Shown: positions 35,421 to 49,600, counted from the stretch's first letter. The stretch is DNA of 64,000 bases from Struthidea cinerea (GCA_013397865.1 VZTI01000603.1:994137-1058136); one strand, 5' to 3'. Program-made: numbers and translations. The notes: generated by a model not told the origin, from the sequence alone.

Positions 35421-35672
35421 GGGAAGAAATTTTCTTAATATCAAATCTAAACCTCCCCTGGCACAATCTGGGGCCAATTCCTCCTGTCTTATTTCTTGTT
35501 TCTTGGGAGACCAACCCCACCCCCCGCTGCAATCTACTTGCAAGTACTTGTAGAGAGTGAGAAGGCCCCTGAGCCTCCTTTTCTCCAGACTGAACACCCC
35601 CAGCTCCCTCAGCCACTCTTCATAATACTTGTGCTCCAGACCCTTCAGCATCTGTCTTGCCCTTCTCTGGAT
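35421..35672 (-). mobile_element. CR1 LINE internal 3' fragment
   Basis: Minus-strand CR1 lacking its own 3' end. GAAGAAATTTTCTTAATATCAAATCTAAACCTCCCCTGGCA begins the match. CTTGCAAGTACTTGTAGAGAGTGAGAAGGCCCC, CTCCAGACTGAACACCCCCAGCTCCCTCAGCC and CTTGCCCTTCTCTGGA follow. The left side was lost by truncation or deletion, which is unusual because CR1 copies normally lose their 5' end. Confidence 0.92.
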
Positions 35673-35760
35673 AAGCAGAATGACACATCTAATATGACAT
35701 CTGTGCTACTCATCAAGATAAGTCCTAAGTAGAGTAATTTTTATATTGTTTGGTTTAGGG

Positions 35761-35827
35761 TTTTTGTTTGTTTGTTTGTTTGTTTGTTTGTTTGTTTTTG
35801 TGTGGTTTTTTGTTGTTTTTTTTTTTA
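35761..35827. repeat. (TTTG)n microsatellite with poly(T) extension
   Basis: About nine GTTT units (35761-35798), then a GT/T-rich tract to 35827. Confidence 0.95.
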
Positions 35828-37717
35828 AATTATGATGGCTGCAACTGCTCCATGGTGTTGTCATTAATGGACAGTCATCCTAGACTGTAATACAGCATCA
35901 TGGAGTACACACATGGTGACACTGAGGAACAGGACTCAGGGCAATAATTGGAGACAGGCCTGATGGGAAAAAATGGGACATTAGGGATATACCTCATCCT
36001 GTGTGTTAGAACACCTGAAGCTTTCTGAGGCAGCTGAGCTAATTGACCTGCTTCTGTGTTTGCAGAAATTAGTTACAACAAACACAAGTTTCAGCAACCC
36101 AAAAAGACTTATTGAAAGTGTTTTGCCATTCCGGTGAGAAAGGGAGAGTTTGAAGAAAGATCTAAATGGACAGTTTCACTACTGGACAGTACAGTAGTGT
36201 ACAGATCAACCAACCTTGAAATATTATTGTTTGTTTTACATATTTATATAAAAATTACTTGAAAAAGCTGTGAAGAGTATTAAGTAATCTGAATGCTGAG
36301 TGAATAAAGAAAGTGATTGCAAAGCAGTTAAGCATGCAAGAATGTCTGAAAGTTTTGGGTTGTTTTGGTTTTGTTTTTATTCTACCTTTTAAGTTGGAGA
36401 TAAATTGCAGGCCACACATGTACACAAGTTATCAGCTGGTTTAATTTTCATACAGACAATCTTATTTTTTGCAGGTTTTTTTCCCCCAGTTGTACCACTA
36501 GAAAGTGTAAGTACTATATGCTACATCTAATTGACACAGCTGCATTTCTAGTTAAAAACTTCAGGCATTTTGCAGTTCAGAATTGAGTATTTAACATGTC
36601 ATGAGCATTATAAGATACCATTTGTTTCCAATATGAATTACATAATTGGGTAACCCAGTCCCTGCACAACTAGGGGCTATTGTGCTTTGCCATGTCATTT
36701 TGAATGTCTTTTATTTATGATAAATAATCCTTTTTAGTGTTTCCTCTATTGCTGGAGGGTGTTCTACCTCTTTGTATTTTACTTTTCTTGCCATTCTAAA
36801 AGCTTTTTTCCCAAAGAATTAACTTCTGAATACATTACTTTTGTCCCTTAGACCTTGTATTTATGATATATTTTATAGCTGGGCCAGTCTTACTGTAGAT
36901 AGGATTTTACTTGGGATGAAGATGTGTCAAAAACCCGTTTGCTAGAGCTTTGGGAAAGCCTTGCATGTGGGAACCTGTGCCACATATTACAAAAGAATAG
37001 ACTCACACAATTCAAATACTTCCAGAAATCCACTTTATTAGAAATAACTTTTTATAGCGTTTGAGCTTTTTCAGGCTCAAATCTGGGAATCACAGAACTG
37101 TGGAAATATCATATCATGGCATATAACACCATTTGAATTAGAGTCCTGCTGTGTTAGGCATTGAACACAAATTACATCCAGATTGTTCTTTAGCCCTAAT
37201 TGCTCTCAGTTTTTATTTATAGTTTTAAAAGAAGAGACAATCAGCCATACAAAGTTCTAGTCTTTCTTAATAATTACTTACAGACACATCCCACTGAGAA
37301 CAAAACCAGTTGCCATTTTCCATTATCTATGACAATCACTCACAAAAGAATACCAATCCACCCTCCTAAAACAGTACCTCTGACCTTCAGAGAAAGTGGA
37401 GATTTGTACCAACAGTCTAAAGAAAAAACTAATGTAGCCAACTGGAATCTGATGGGGCAAAAGTGATTTTTTGAGTCATAACTAAGCAATAAAATCCTGC
37501 TTTGCCATGAATTTCAATAGTTGCAGCAATACGGCTATAAGTAACCTAAAGATTTGTTTTATGGAATGTGTTTATTGATTATTTTGCTCTGAATTCTCAG
37601 GATTTACTGAGTGCAGTACTGAAGATGTTTTGGCACGTGGACAAGAATAGAAGGTAGAGCAGAACTGGGAGGAAGGATAGATACATCTGCATTGTGATAT
37701 CATTGCTAAAAGAAACA
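35828..37717. other. Unique non-coding DNA
   Basis: No gene or transposon is recognised. AT-rich, with several T-runs. The frame 37200-37466 has no domain. Confidence 0.45.
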
Positions 37718-37798
37718 CGGCGGGGAGGCTGGAACTAGAGGACCTTCAAGGTGCCTTTCAACCATAACCATTCTGTGATTCTATATGGTTCTGTGGTT
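37718..37798 (+). mobile_element. CR1 LINE 3' tail fragment
   Basis: The last roughly 80 bp of a CR1: GGGGAGGCTGGAACTAGAGGACCTTCAAGGTGCCTTTCAACC, then CCATTCTGTGATTCTATATGGTTCTGTGG as the terminal repeat. Confidence 0.9.
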
Positions 37799-37967
37799 TG
37801 CTATGGTAAGTGGCTGCTTGGAAACATGATGTTGAGTGGAAGTCAATTTGGGGCCAGGGAATGTAAATTCCATGGAGATTTTTCTTAAATTAGAAAGTCA
37901 ACAACATGTGACCTCAGAGAGTCTAAAAGGCAGTTCAGTTGACTCAGTTTAGTTGCCACAGGATACC

Positions 37968-38017
37968 GGCCTCTGCCAGATACATAACGAGTGGCCTCTG
38001 CCACTTACATAACCGGG
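37968..38017. repeat. Imperfect 25-bp tandem duplication
   Basis: Two adjacent 25-bp units start GGCCTCTGCCA; each later has TACATAAC. They differ at a few positions, so the duplication is not recent. Confidence 0.85.
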
Positions 38018-41000
38018 CAATGCATCTCACCCTCGGATTCCATAGAGCTTGTCAGTTCCTAAAGGGCACATCTCAGAGGTCTTGCATTATATCACACAAC
38101 AACATGTAAATGGCCTGGATGTACCCTGCAATGCCTCTGGAATGGCAGAACACTGCCTTGTTCAAAAATGAGTGTTTGTGTATATATATACATACACATA
38201 TAGGACTCTACTGCACCTTCTCAGGCTCCTAATTTGTCCACTGCATTTTGCTATTAGATCACACACACAGGAGATGGATAGAAGGAAGACAGACTCGGAG
38301 CACAGCATGAAAGATGTTATGTGATGAAATGAAGACCTGGCCTCGAATTCCCTTCTTCCACACAACTATCTGTCGTCATTCAAGTTGCCTCCGGGATGCA
38401 GGTCACCCACTCTTTGATTCCTCTTCAGATTTTGTGGCTGACAAAGGGAATGTTGGAACTCTGTGTACTTCAAAACTAATTTATATTTACATCCATTTTG
38501 CCTATGTATTACTTTAAGTGTGATGTGGAGGAGCAGTCAGTTTAAAGACTATAATAGGCATTTACACATATTACTTTTATATATCTCACAGAGGGCTATT
38601 CACAAAGGCTAACTTAAGTCATGGACAACTTAAGACTAATTTCCCCAGGCTTCCATTATAGTCAGTTCAGGGAAGGGATCCTCCAGAGAGTGATCCAGAT
38701 TAGAAGACTAACTTTTGCTAGCTTTTTTGACTGTCCCCCAAAGAGTATCTTTTTATGACTAATTGTCAGTCACTTCTCTTGCAAATAAACACCTGCTTCA
38801 AACATACAGACAGCATAAAATTGGTCTCTTGCTGGCATTTTCACTGATTTTTCAGAGTAGCATCCATTCCTATTGAGTTCTTACAATTATTTTGCAAAAT
38901 ACCACTTTAACAGCAGGGTAGCTGTGTCAAGCAGCACTCAGCACTTGAACCATCCCTGCATCACCTTTTTCAGCACCCCTACACTGAAATGTAAAACCAT
39001 GCTCCACCTACTTGTCTAGTTAGTCTACATTTAGAGACCTCTATGTCTGATCAAAGAGCAGGCTAAGCATGATGCTCGTTGAGTTAACACTACATGGAAG
39101 ATAAGTTCTGACGAAAGCTGTAGAAGGAAAAGGGGACTGGACAACTCTAGAGAACAAGCACTTACTTGCATTCACACATCCACATGGATATCCAAAGAAG
39201 TGTGATCTTTGGGAGGGTGAAGAGCAACACACTTGTACTCTGTGAAACCCTTTCACTGTGTTGTTGTTGTTGTTTATCTATGTTAAAATAGATTTTCTCA
39301 TTGGAGTTTCATAGAACGTGGTAAAATGCTCATGAAGCAAGCTATGTTAAGACAGCTTAAATGCTGTTATCTAGTAATGTGAAGAATCATATATTCCTTT
39401 CCAGGATTCATCTGTGCTTTAAACAGAAATTCTTGAGCTCCTTGTCAGCAGCTTAGATATTCTTGTGAATGCTGTATAGATTTTATGGAAAGAGAGAGAC
39501 TGACAAACTGCATGTGGTGATGTATGTGGTCACTGTAATGATTCATTTATGTATTGCTGACTGGCACTGCTAGTTTCAGTTAACAGCAATTCATTCATAA
39601 AATGTATTCAGTGGCAGCTAGTTTCTGGCTTACGATAGTTAGAAATCTGTCAGTCATGCTGCAAAGAGAAGGAAAGCAAGTTTCTTATGTGCCACTTATT
39701 TACAAAAAGAAATCTAAAGTCCTACAGTTCACAGTAATATTTTCGTTGTTACTTTCTGTATTATATTTTTGTAGATAGATCTGTGGTTTATATTTGTATC
39801 AAAATTAGTCCAAGGGGCCACATTTTAACTTGTAAAAAATGGCAATGTGAAGACTTTAATTTTAAGTATTTGAAAATATCAGTAGAAGGAAAAGAATGCC
39901 TGTAAACACAGTGGAAACTGAAGTGATTTGAGAAAAGCTCAGCCATTTTACATCTGTCTCTGGGCAGATATTTTTTTTTTTTAACAACCCAAGCATTGAA
40001 AACGAGAAAAGAAGAAAAGAGTGTTACTACAAAATGAGATTATATTCAAGGCATGAGAAAGAGCTCAGGATTCCTGAGTAGGGCAACAGTGCAAAAGTAT
40101 ACAGCAGTGTGGCTTCAACCTGAAAAGTTCTTTAATCACTGCTCACAAATGTTTGAAATGGCAAAAAGTTTTATAGTGCTTTAAAGCCATAAAGATATTT
40201 GGCTTCCCACAAGACTTATTTCCAAAGTTTTCAATCTGAAGAAGGATTATTTCTACAGTTAACAAGGAGGGACAGGAGAAACCCTAGAGAGAGATTCATC
40301 ACACCTAAGTTACACATCTGCATCTGAGCCAGTCACCCTAGGCTCCCTTTCCAGTCAGGAAGAGTGAACAGCACTGCTACAGTAGGAGACATCTGTCGCT
40401 TTTAGACCTCTTCCTTATGATGACGTGTTTTTCACCGTAAAACCCATTGTATCTCATCTTTGATTGTAGCTGGAGTGTGCTTAAATAGCTCAGATAGTAG
40501 ACGTTTAAAATCAGATACGAAAATCCTATCTCTGCTACGTCCAAACTCTTCCAGAATGAGCAGAGGGCATTTATTTCCCAGTATCAGCTGCCACGCTGAA
40601 CATACAGGAATGTGTCACTGATGTTGAGCTTTCTCACAATATTTAAGAAAAGCAAGGAGCTAGAGTTCACTGCAACTGAGTGCTTGACAAAAATATATAG
40701 CTAAATAAATGAAATTAGTTTTTCTTGTCATATTTAATATTGATTCTGACGAATAGACACTTAGGACACAATGACAGTTTTTTTGAGAGGTCTCACAATG
40801 GGCCAGACAAAGATATACTTTTAAGTAGGAGATATATGTCAAGATTCCTAATATATATTTTCAGTAAATACTTTCACATCTTAACTCTCAGTGAGGAGAT
40901 TTTGATCTTCGTGTTTTTCATAACTATGGTGGTTCAACCCTTTTAAACACATGTGAGTTCTTTTTACTCCTTGTGCATACTGTTGTTCCACATTTATACT

Positions 41001-42829
41001 GTTCACAATTATATTTGTTTTCAAGAAATGCTGTTTTACATCCAAACCTATATAAGACAAAAAAAGATTGTTTCTTCTGTATATACCTTCAAGAAATAAG
41101 AAAAATGGTCCTTGAAGAAGCGTTTGGAAAAACATGTTTTGTGATTTACTAGACAGTAACTATACAGAGATTCAGGAAATCCCCTCACCCGAAGATGGTT
41201 AGAGGATGGGAAAGTATTAGGTGTAAACATCAAATTTGCATGTTCAGTTCATCCTTTTCTCCTGCAGTCTGCTTGCAGCCACTGCTGGAGAAAGGGAACT
41301 GCTAAATGTGCCCAGGTTCTCCATCTCAACCCCTTTTAACATAAACTGAAAAGCTGAGGGTATACAATGTGAAATGGTGGCCAGATAACAGAGAACACTT
41401 GTCGGCTCCAATCCAACTCATTTATGTATCTGGAAAACATTAGTGTTATTTATTGCTCTCTAACATTTCATCAGATGTTCTTCAGGTGCATACCTAAATA
41501 GCAATGAAATAAAAATATTGAAAGTTCTATACATTTCCACATAACCCACTTCAGGTCTTACCTTTTTAAAAGTGTTTGCAACTCATTAAGTGGAATCAAT
41601 ACCCTTAATTAGCATTCAGTTGTTAAGAAAGGCTAAGTCCTTTAAAATTTTATATAGCATGTGTAAAAACTGAGTTAGATGTATCAGTTCCTTTATCAAC
41701 AGAATGAGCCTAAAGATTGCTTTTTAATTATGTGCTGACAAGTATCTAAACTCTCTCTACTTTCTGAGAGAAATCAGGAGTGAGCAAATTAAATGGGCAG
41801 AATTTTAATGTATCAATTGAGCTAAAATAAAAAAAAATGTTGTAGTGTATCCTTAAACAGAAAGATTAGATTGGATTCTGATGAATATTCCCGTAAGAAG
41901 AAAAGACCTAACATCTCTTTTATTCTTTCACCCAAACACTGCACATAAAAAGCAAGGGAATCTTCTGATTTCTAATGCCATTGATTCAGTCTTTCGTTTA
42001 AGGCTGTATATTCCTCCAGCATTTCCAACACTAACCTCATGGGTATTTTAATTCTTATTTTTTTTAAGTTCGGCTAGATTAGGGGGAAAAAAAAGAAAAA
42101 AAAACCCCTAGTTACCGATCTTAGCTTTGTAACAAGAACCTCAATCACTACTTTCTGTGTCAAATATAGAGTTTCCAATCACAACATTTTTTGCCTCAGT
42201 TGGAAAAAGGAAACATGGTAATCTAAGACATTCACCAGTGTCCAGGACTAAACTCAGTAATAAACAAATTGAGGGTAGAAAATAAATGTTGATTATTGAC
42301 ACCACTCATCCTCTGTATCGTGAAGATTCATGTATCTCTGTTACAGTTTGGAGAGTCATTGCAAGAAGAACAGATTCATTCTAGTGTTCGAGATAAACAT
42401 CATGAAACCTATTTTGGAAATCAAGCTCAGGAGGGTAGAAATGTGTCCCCTCTTTTGTCTGGTACATCTGGCTTACACTGGCGTACTTACATGAAACTGC
42501 TGTTTCAATCCCACTGTGTGCAAACATCTGTGGAGTTTCTGAATAACATAAAAAAATTTTTTCGACATTTGCCTAGTCTTCGTGGATTTAAGGTCCACAA
42601 AATACCAGTCCGATTTCTGGACAAGCACATAACAAAGCACTTCACACACTAATTCCTGTATCAAGGTTATGGCTCCTGCTTGAACTATCACAAACTCCAG
42701 TAAAGGATATCCAGACTCAACTTGTAGACTTCAGGTGGTGAGGAATTAATCATGCATCCAAGAAGGCTTTTCCAATGCATAATTAGCTTTACTTAGTATA
42801 TGTACATTGGTTCTAGCCTGGGTTTATCT
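38018..42829. other. Unique AT-rich non-coding DNA
   Basis: Nearly 5 kb with no recognised gene or transposon. A small GT/TA tract (38171-38203), a GTT run (39259-39273) and an A/T-run pair (42057-42110) are the only low-complexity parts. The plus frame 42296-42652 (118 codons) has fairly even composition but no known domain and no splice context. Confidence 0.45.
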
Positions 42830-43100
42830 AGCATCAGCTTCTACCCACTGAAACTCATTATGACTTTCCAGTAAATTAAAAAGTCATTACCATCAGATGG
42901 CTTTCCTCACTTAAGTGCTTGTAGACCATGATGAAACCACCTCTTAAACTCCATTATGAAATAAATTGATTGAGAATTTTTACTGTATCTCCTCAAAAGA
43001 CATTAACTGCTTGTTGAAGTTATTAGGTAGCAAATATACCGGCATGTTCTTTAAAGATTTTCACAACCTCTCCAGCGGATCATAAGCTGATATTCAAGAA
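42830..43100 (-). mobile_element. Very old CR1/L3-like LINE remnant
   Basis: Read on the minus strand, the order 'GAGAGGTTGTGAAAATC', 'TAATGTCTTTTGAGGAGATACAG', 'TCAATCAATTTATTTC' and 'TAAGAGGTGGTTTCATCATGGTCTACAAG' parallels the 3' ORF2-end region of ancient amniote CR1. It is heavily decayed and its limits are uncertain. Confidence 0.5.
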
Positions 43101-43872
43101 TGGTAGTTCTTTCTTTAAACACACCTTTTCAGCATATACAGGGAATTTCTCAGCCTGCAGTACTTTTCAGAGAAGAAAGGCATGGTTTTACATTCTTCAG
43201 CTGTGAAATTCTTTCCCTTTCTACCTTCCAAGCCTAACAGTTTGCTTTCCAAATGTTCCAAAATGCACCGGTTGTTGTCTTTTGAGAATAAAAGCAGTGA
43301 GGCTCTTTCAAAAATTTTACAAATCTTGCTTATAAAATCCATTCTGTGGCTCCCTTCCAGCTAGTCATGCTCAATCTTCTGTTAATAAGGGAATTTCCAC
43401 TTCTAGTTTTATATATAGGAAACATATTGTCTAAATATGAAAGGCTTGACACATCTATATATGAAAAGAATCCAGCTCCTTTAATCTGTAAATTATCCTC
43501 TCTTGTTATCCAAAACAAGTCATATATAAAAAACTTAGCTATGTAAACCTGTTTTATCTCACAAACTTAGCCAGAAACTCAGTGTTAAACAATTAGCTAA
43601 GCGCTACAGGTAACTTCAATAAGCCCTGTAGACTCCACTTCTCTCTCAATCCATAAATTATTGTAGAATTTGTTATGCTGGAATGTCTCCTCTAGCAAGA
43701 ACATGTTATAAGAATAAAAAATAGTTGTCACTAGTTTTGAGATCAATTCATGGCAGCAACAACATATTCCTCTTTGAATGGTGTTTGGTTACCCCTCGCT
43801 TTCAATGCCTGCTGCTAAAAGTGTTTGCTATACACCTGATTTGGATCAATCTGACTTAGACTGTAAAATTCT
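43101..43872. other. Unique non-coding DNA
   Basis: No gene is recognised. Frames on both strands (43115-43546) are mutual shadows without domains. Confidence 0.45.
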
Positions 43873-43949
43873 TGTGTGTGTGTATCTCTATCTATCTATC
43901 TATATCGTCTATATCTATATCTATATCTGTATCTATCTATATCTATATA
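43873..43949. repeat. Compound (TG)n(TATC)n(TATATC)n microsatellite
   Basis: A short TG run leads into TATC units, a single CGTC interruption, then TATATC units. The frame through it (I/Y-rich) is an artefact. Confidence 0.95.
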
Positions 43950-45919
43950 CCAGTATTTTCTGCCACTTTCTGTAAAAAATGAGGGAATCAATATATCTTT
44001 CCTTTGTGATAGCATAACACAATAGCAGCAGTTGTGGTTTGACTCCTGTTAGCTGCTGCTGAAGATAGGAAGCCTATCACTCTACTATTAAAGTTGCACA
44101 TCTGGGCAAGAAACTTTATTCTGAGCAGTCTTGGTTAACTTTTATGGGTGGGGTTGAAAATTTCAGGTCTGAAAAAAAGAGAAAACTTCCATAATCTGGA
44201 AGGTATTTTCATTTTAGCACTTATTATCCTTCAGTAAGTTTTAAGGTGGCTCTGAAATATGAAGGTAGAACTGCACCAGACTTGCCTTGGTTCCAGAGTG
44301 GGGGTGGTACAGTATAGATTACAGACTGGTGCAGTCACATCAGGGCATGAGGTTTCCAGGCCCACAGGTAGAAGACACTGGCTTTTCAATGCATTGTGCT
44401 GTCTTGGCATTTTTGTATCCATGTAGTTCATAACCCATAGGTTTGGACAGGGAGCAGTTTAGATCTCTAATTCAAACTTGATGGAAATTTCAAAAGTTGT
44501 GTTATGACGTCATAGGTTGACAATATCCCACAGCTGAATAGAATGAATTATATTTATATAGGGTTATACAAATATTCTGTATTTCCGCCTTGTTCCTCAT
44601 CCTTTCTTTAGATGAGTTTGCTAGGTTATTATGTGAGTAATACATCTATTCATTCAGACATGAAAAGAGTAGCACAAATAGTTACTTGTGCTGATTTGAC
44701 TTGACAATCTCTCTTGCTTCCTTTTTCTCCTATTTTTTTTAACTATTTCTCTTGACACAACTCCAGCTACTTCTCCTCAGCTTCTGAGTCCCAAAGCTAC
44801 CATCTGGCCTGCAGCTTGGAAAAGCTGTTCTCGATGTAGAATCTTCCTTATTTGACACTCCAACTAAGACTTTTTATAATCTCTACTCCCACTATCCTAG
44901 GCATGCTAATAAAAAACAACAACAAATATTACTAAAAGAAACTGAAGCAAAACTTTTACGGCAGAAAAATAATTCATGCCAATAATGCTGAGCAAACTTG
45001 AATTCACTTTGATACTAGCAATCTGCTTACTTGAGAAAAAAAACAAAGCAAAAAAAAACCCACAACCAACCCCCAAATACCAAAAATCCCACCTGACATG
45101 ATTGTGCAGCAGATACTATAGGAAGAAATACCCGCTCCACCATGACACTAGAATACTTGAGTTGATGTTCCACTTGCTGCTGTTATACTATTAGACAGAG
45201 ACACAAAATGGCCAACTAGTCTTTTTATTTCTTACATGAAACAATTGAGTCCATTAATTTTTCTTTAGAAGGTTTGTATTTTTCTGGTAGCATATCAAAA
45301 TATTGCCCTTAGTTTCATTTTTTGTCATGTTGAGAGCAGTGAGCGAATCATTGCTTAGAATGTAATATACTATACCAACTGTACAAATTTCCCTGAAGTA
45401 AACACTTCCCAAATCTGATTTGCAATACCCATACTCTGCTCTTTGATTTGTCAGGAGCTAACTGCACAGCAGTACAATAGCAAGCAGGGACAGAGCAGCA
45501 AATCACACTAACTTAATTGTGACAGGGACTGGTTGTAGTATTTCGAATAAAAAGGAAAAAGACTCTCAGAAATTGAATCTTCTTGGTGAAAATAAGTTTC
45601 ACAGAATTCTGCAAGAAGAAACCAAATCTAAACACCAAGTGCAGCTTGAAATAAACAAAGGAGACCAGAATATTTTTAACATTTAGCATTTAGCATTTTA
45701 TTCGACTGGTTATAATAGTTCTGCACATTCTGTGATTGGGAAACATTTATTTCCGAAGATCAAAGTCTATTGAATAGTTCACTAAAACTAAAGACAGAGA
45801 AGTATTTCTTAGAAGGTCATATTGGGTCACTGGTTAATGCTCTTTTGTTCAGAGACTTCTGTAGAACTGGCCAGCCCCAGATGCAACAGAAGGATACGTA
45901 ACCTCACACAGTAATGAGT
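43950..45919. other. Unique non-coding DNA
   Basis: No gene is recognised. An A/C-rich patch lies at 45034-45093. The minus-strand frame 44231-44431 has no known domain. Confidence 0.45.
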
Positions 45920-46628
45920 GTTGTAGGGTCAAGGAGTTGTGATCAACAGAATGAAGTCCAAAAGACTGCTGATTGCCAGTGGTGTTTCTCAGGAATCACT
46001 CCTGAAGATAATTCGGCTTTAAGTCGGTGCTAATGGTCTGGGCAGTGGACAGAGTGGAAGTCAGTAAGGTTTTGGGTGAAGCCAAATTGGTGTGGGGAGC
46101 ACTTAATAAGCTCAGGATTGGGTCTGCCATTAGGAGGATACTCAAAAAGCTGGAGATTTGGATTCAAAGGAACTTCACCACAAAGAAAATGCACAGTCCT
46201 GGAATTGAGATGGTCCCATGCAATAACACAGGCTGGGATCTGATTTTGTGAGACTGTAAGAAATGGATTTCCTCAGTCTGGAGAACAGAAAGTTAAAGGG
46301 ACACTTTACTGTTGTTTATAACTGTCTAGTCAGAGAGTATAATGTGGATGAAAACAGACACAGAAATACAGAACAGAACAAAAAATGGCAAAGGCTGAGC
46401 TGCAGGACGGGAAATTATGATTATACATTAAGAGAAACATTCATAAGAAAGGTAATAAAACATTGGGTAAGGTGGCACGAAGAGGTTGTGAAATCTCTAT
46501 CTCGTAATTAAAAATCCAGCTGGAAAAGATTCCAAGAAATCTGGCTTAGGTTGGCCCTGCTTTGAGGAGCAGATTGGACAAAATTGGCTCCAGAGATCTC
46601 TTCCAGTTTAAACTACTCTGTGAAATAA
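45920..46628 (+). mobile_element. Old CR1 LINE fragment
   Basis: Plus-strand CR1 with decayed ORF2 end and 3' region. 'GCCAGTGGTGTTTCTCAGGAATC' is the reverse-transcriptase 'SGVPQGS' zone. 'GGATTTCCTCAGTCTGGAGAACAGAAAGTTAAAGGGACACTT' and 'GGCACGAAGAGGTTGTGAAATCTC' follow. 'CCAGAGATCTCTTCCAGTTTAAACTACTCTGTGAAA' closes it. Internal deletions remove part of the middle. The frames at 46027-46511 lie inside and are relics of the repeat. Confidence 0.85.
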
Positions 46629-49600
46629 TATTTTAAAGCCTAAAAAAGTGCTGTAATTTTGTTTTCTCACAAAATCAATCTTCTGCTCTAGGTGTTATTT
46701 CTGGATATTCTTGTAGGCAATAAATGCAGCTCAATTCTTGTCTCTAATCTCTTGATAACAGAATTCTGCTTATCTCATGAACAAGTTTTCACTTGGATGT
46801 CCAATCTGATTGATCTGGTCTCTGATTAAACATTCAAATGGCTGTTAGTTTTGTTTGATTTTACTGCTCAGTGGTATTTTTTCTACCGTGAAAATTCTAC
46901 TTTTTTTGTTGCTTAACTTTTCTGAATCTCTGTTTCTGCAATATTCAGTGTGAGATTAGTAGTCTACTCTACACTTAAGCAGGGACATCACGGGTATGTG
47001 GGATGGCATAATCTATGCTGTGGTTCTTTCCTTTCCCTGTTTATTAAAAAGTATTTTGCTTTCTAACAGCATCTGCACTTTAAGAAAAAGGTGCTATATG
47101 TAAACATGCCATACATAAATAAAATATATTAAGGCTGGATTTCTGAGAGTAGAAACTTTCATTAGGATTAACAAGCAATAAAGGGGGTGGTGGAGGAGCA
47201 GGAAAGAGATCTGAGTTGCAAGGTCCATCTGCTACCTACAGGAAAAAACACTGTTCTGTGGAAATAATTACTGGCTGAAGAACAGTGTGCAAAACCACAT
47301 CTCAGTCTCTGCTAGCCGAGGATTCATTCTGCACTCGTATGAAGATGTACGAGTATACATCTCTTTGCATGGGTTTTAGCTGTGTTCTTGTTTCCAGGCT
47401 AGATGGGAAGCATTATTCTCCTCTACAGTGTGTTAATTTCTCCTAGACACCAATCCTCATATTTCTATTAATCCTATCAGGAAACCATTTCATGAAGAAA
47501 GGACGAGGTATAAGTCTTGATAACTTAGGCACTAATATGATTTTCAAGAAACTTTGAGTTCTGATCAACAGCTAAAATACATTTTCTTTTTATGAACTTC
47601 TTAGGTCTGGTCACACCTCCACCTCGAGCAAGGTGGTTATGTGGCTGATATTGACAGTCAAACAACTCCATCAATTGTCTCAAATTACATTCATCTTAAT
47701 GGTTTGAGCTCTGCAGTTTAGACATGCATGAAAGAATTTTTGTGAGACTGTCAAGTAAAATGATCGCATTTACCTCACCATGGGCTTGGTAACTACAGCT
47801 ACCTTTGCTGTGTTAATACCCAGAAGTCATTTATTTCTGCTGGGCTGCCTCTGGGATCTTCACAGTGTGTGAGGCTCACTGAACTGAGGAATGCGATGCA
47901 AATACCCAGAAACTAGAGCCACCTGAGAAGCTGTACCCATGTGGCATGAGGTAGCGGGAAGAGGGTCTAGCCTGAGTTGTGAAAGTTACCATACTCAGCC
48001 CACTGCTATATCAGGGGAAGCACTGAGAGTCCATTGAGAACAGAATGAATGAAGCCCTGTTATATTGCTCCCCTTTGAAATTGCTTGTGTGTTAGAAAAA
48101 TAAAGCTAAAGTCATTCAGCTGACCTTTTTTTGAAGGCAGATCAGAAGCTCTTACTGGGAATTTTGTACATTTATGTGTATATGAACATGTGGAAAATAT
48201 TTAAGTTTCTTTAAGTCTTGTTTTTCTATGTTACACACAACAGTACACAATTGTTCTGCATGAGGGCAAAATGCTACATAGGCTGCAATTTAAGAGAAAG
48301 AGACTATTAGTACGATGTCATATTTCTTTGACAAGCACATGCTTTTGTACTGTATTAAAGCAAGGTCAACTCAAATTTTACACTGCTTTTCCTGGAAAAT
48401 GCCAAGAGGCAAGAAAGTGCAATGTAACATCTCTGTTGATTTTATATCCAGGTTCTCATAGAACAAAAGGGAATTAAGCACTCAGTGAAAAAATGTAACA
48501 TAAATATGTATGTAGAATTTCTATTCATTGAGAACTGTCTGAGGAAGACTTGATTCCCAAGTTGTAAACTTCCATTTGCCTTTATAATTAGGTGATCATG
48601 TCCACATACTAATAAACCAGCACACAGTATTTTACTCAAAATGAGAACCTGAAATTACTTAGGGAAGGCTATATTCCTTGGTTTCATTGAAACTCACATA
48701 AATTAAAGATATTCAAAGTTACAAAAAAGAGTCCTCCTTTCTACCTCTCCTTTTTTGTAATATTATTTTATCATTTGGGTCAAAATGTGGTTAGCTATTC
48801 CAGACTGGTGTCTTTATTAATTTCATACGTCTACTGTGAATATCCTGGTGCATTAAATTACCAAGAAGAGAAAAGATTGAACTTTGCAGATGACTAGAAG
48901 GAAAAGAGAAAACAAACAGGAAAAAATTAAGAAGGAAAAAGGAAGAGCTCAGCAACATGACAAAAATATTAGCTAACCATTCGTCAAGTGAATGAGTATT
49001 TCAGTGAGGGGGGGGATTAAAACTGAACAGCATAATAAAGAGAACTAACAGCTCATTGATGGTGAAACATGGGAAGGAGTCTGAACACATTGCAATTAAA
49101 CATTGAGTAGAAAAAATGGGATTCAGAGGAGAGGCTTTAGCCCCAAATAATAGTTCACATGCACATTCATAGAGGAAACAGTTTTTAATGAGGAATTCCT
49201 TCAACTCTTTTCATTAGGAAGTGACAAGTTTGATTAGAGGAATATTTAGTGATATCTTTTCTTTTCCTTCTCCCTTTGGTAATTCATCCCTACTTGTGTC
49301 ACATTCCATTTTTGTCTTTGGTGAGTTTTCCCGTTCATCATAAAAGGAGCAAGTCATCAGGTCCGTATTTTACTAATATGGAGCAAGGAAGTGTTAATGA
49401 AACTTCACTCAAAAGAGAAGAAAGCCCAGTAGTCTCCAAGAGCTAATAAGCAAGAATTCTACTCAGTTTGGGTGAATGTTGTTCCATTTTGGTTTGGGTT
49501 CTTTTGCAAAATTTCTGTTTGCAGAGGACACATATGCTAAAATATATTTTTTAAAAGGTCATGATTTGATATTTTTCCAGACAAAATGGAAAAGACATGA

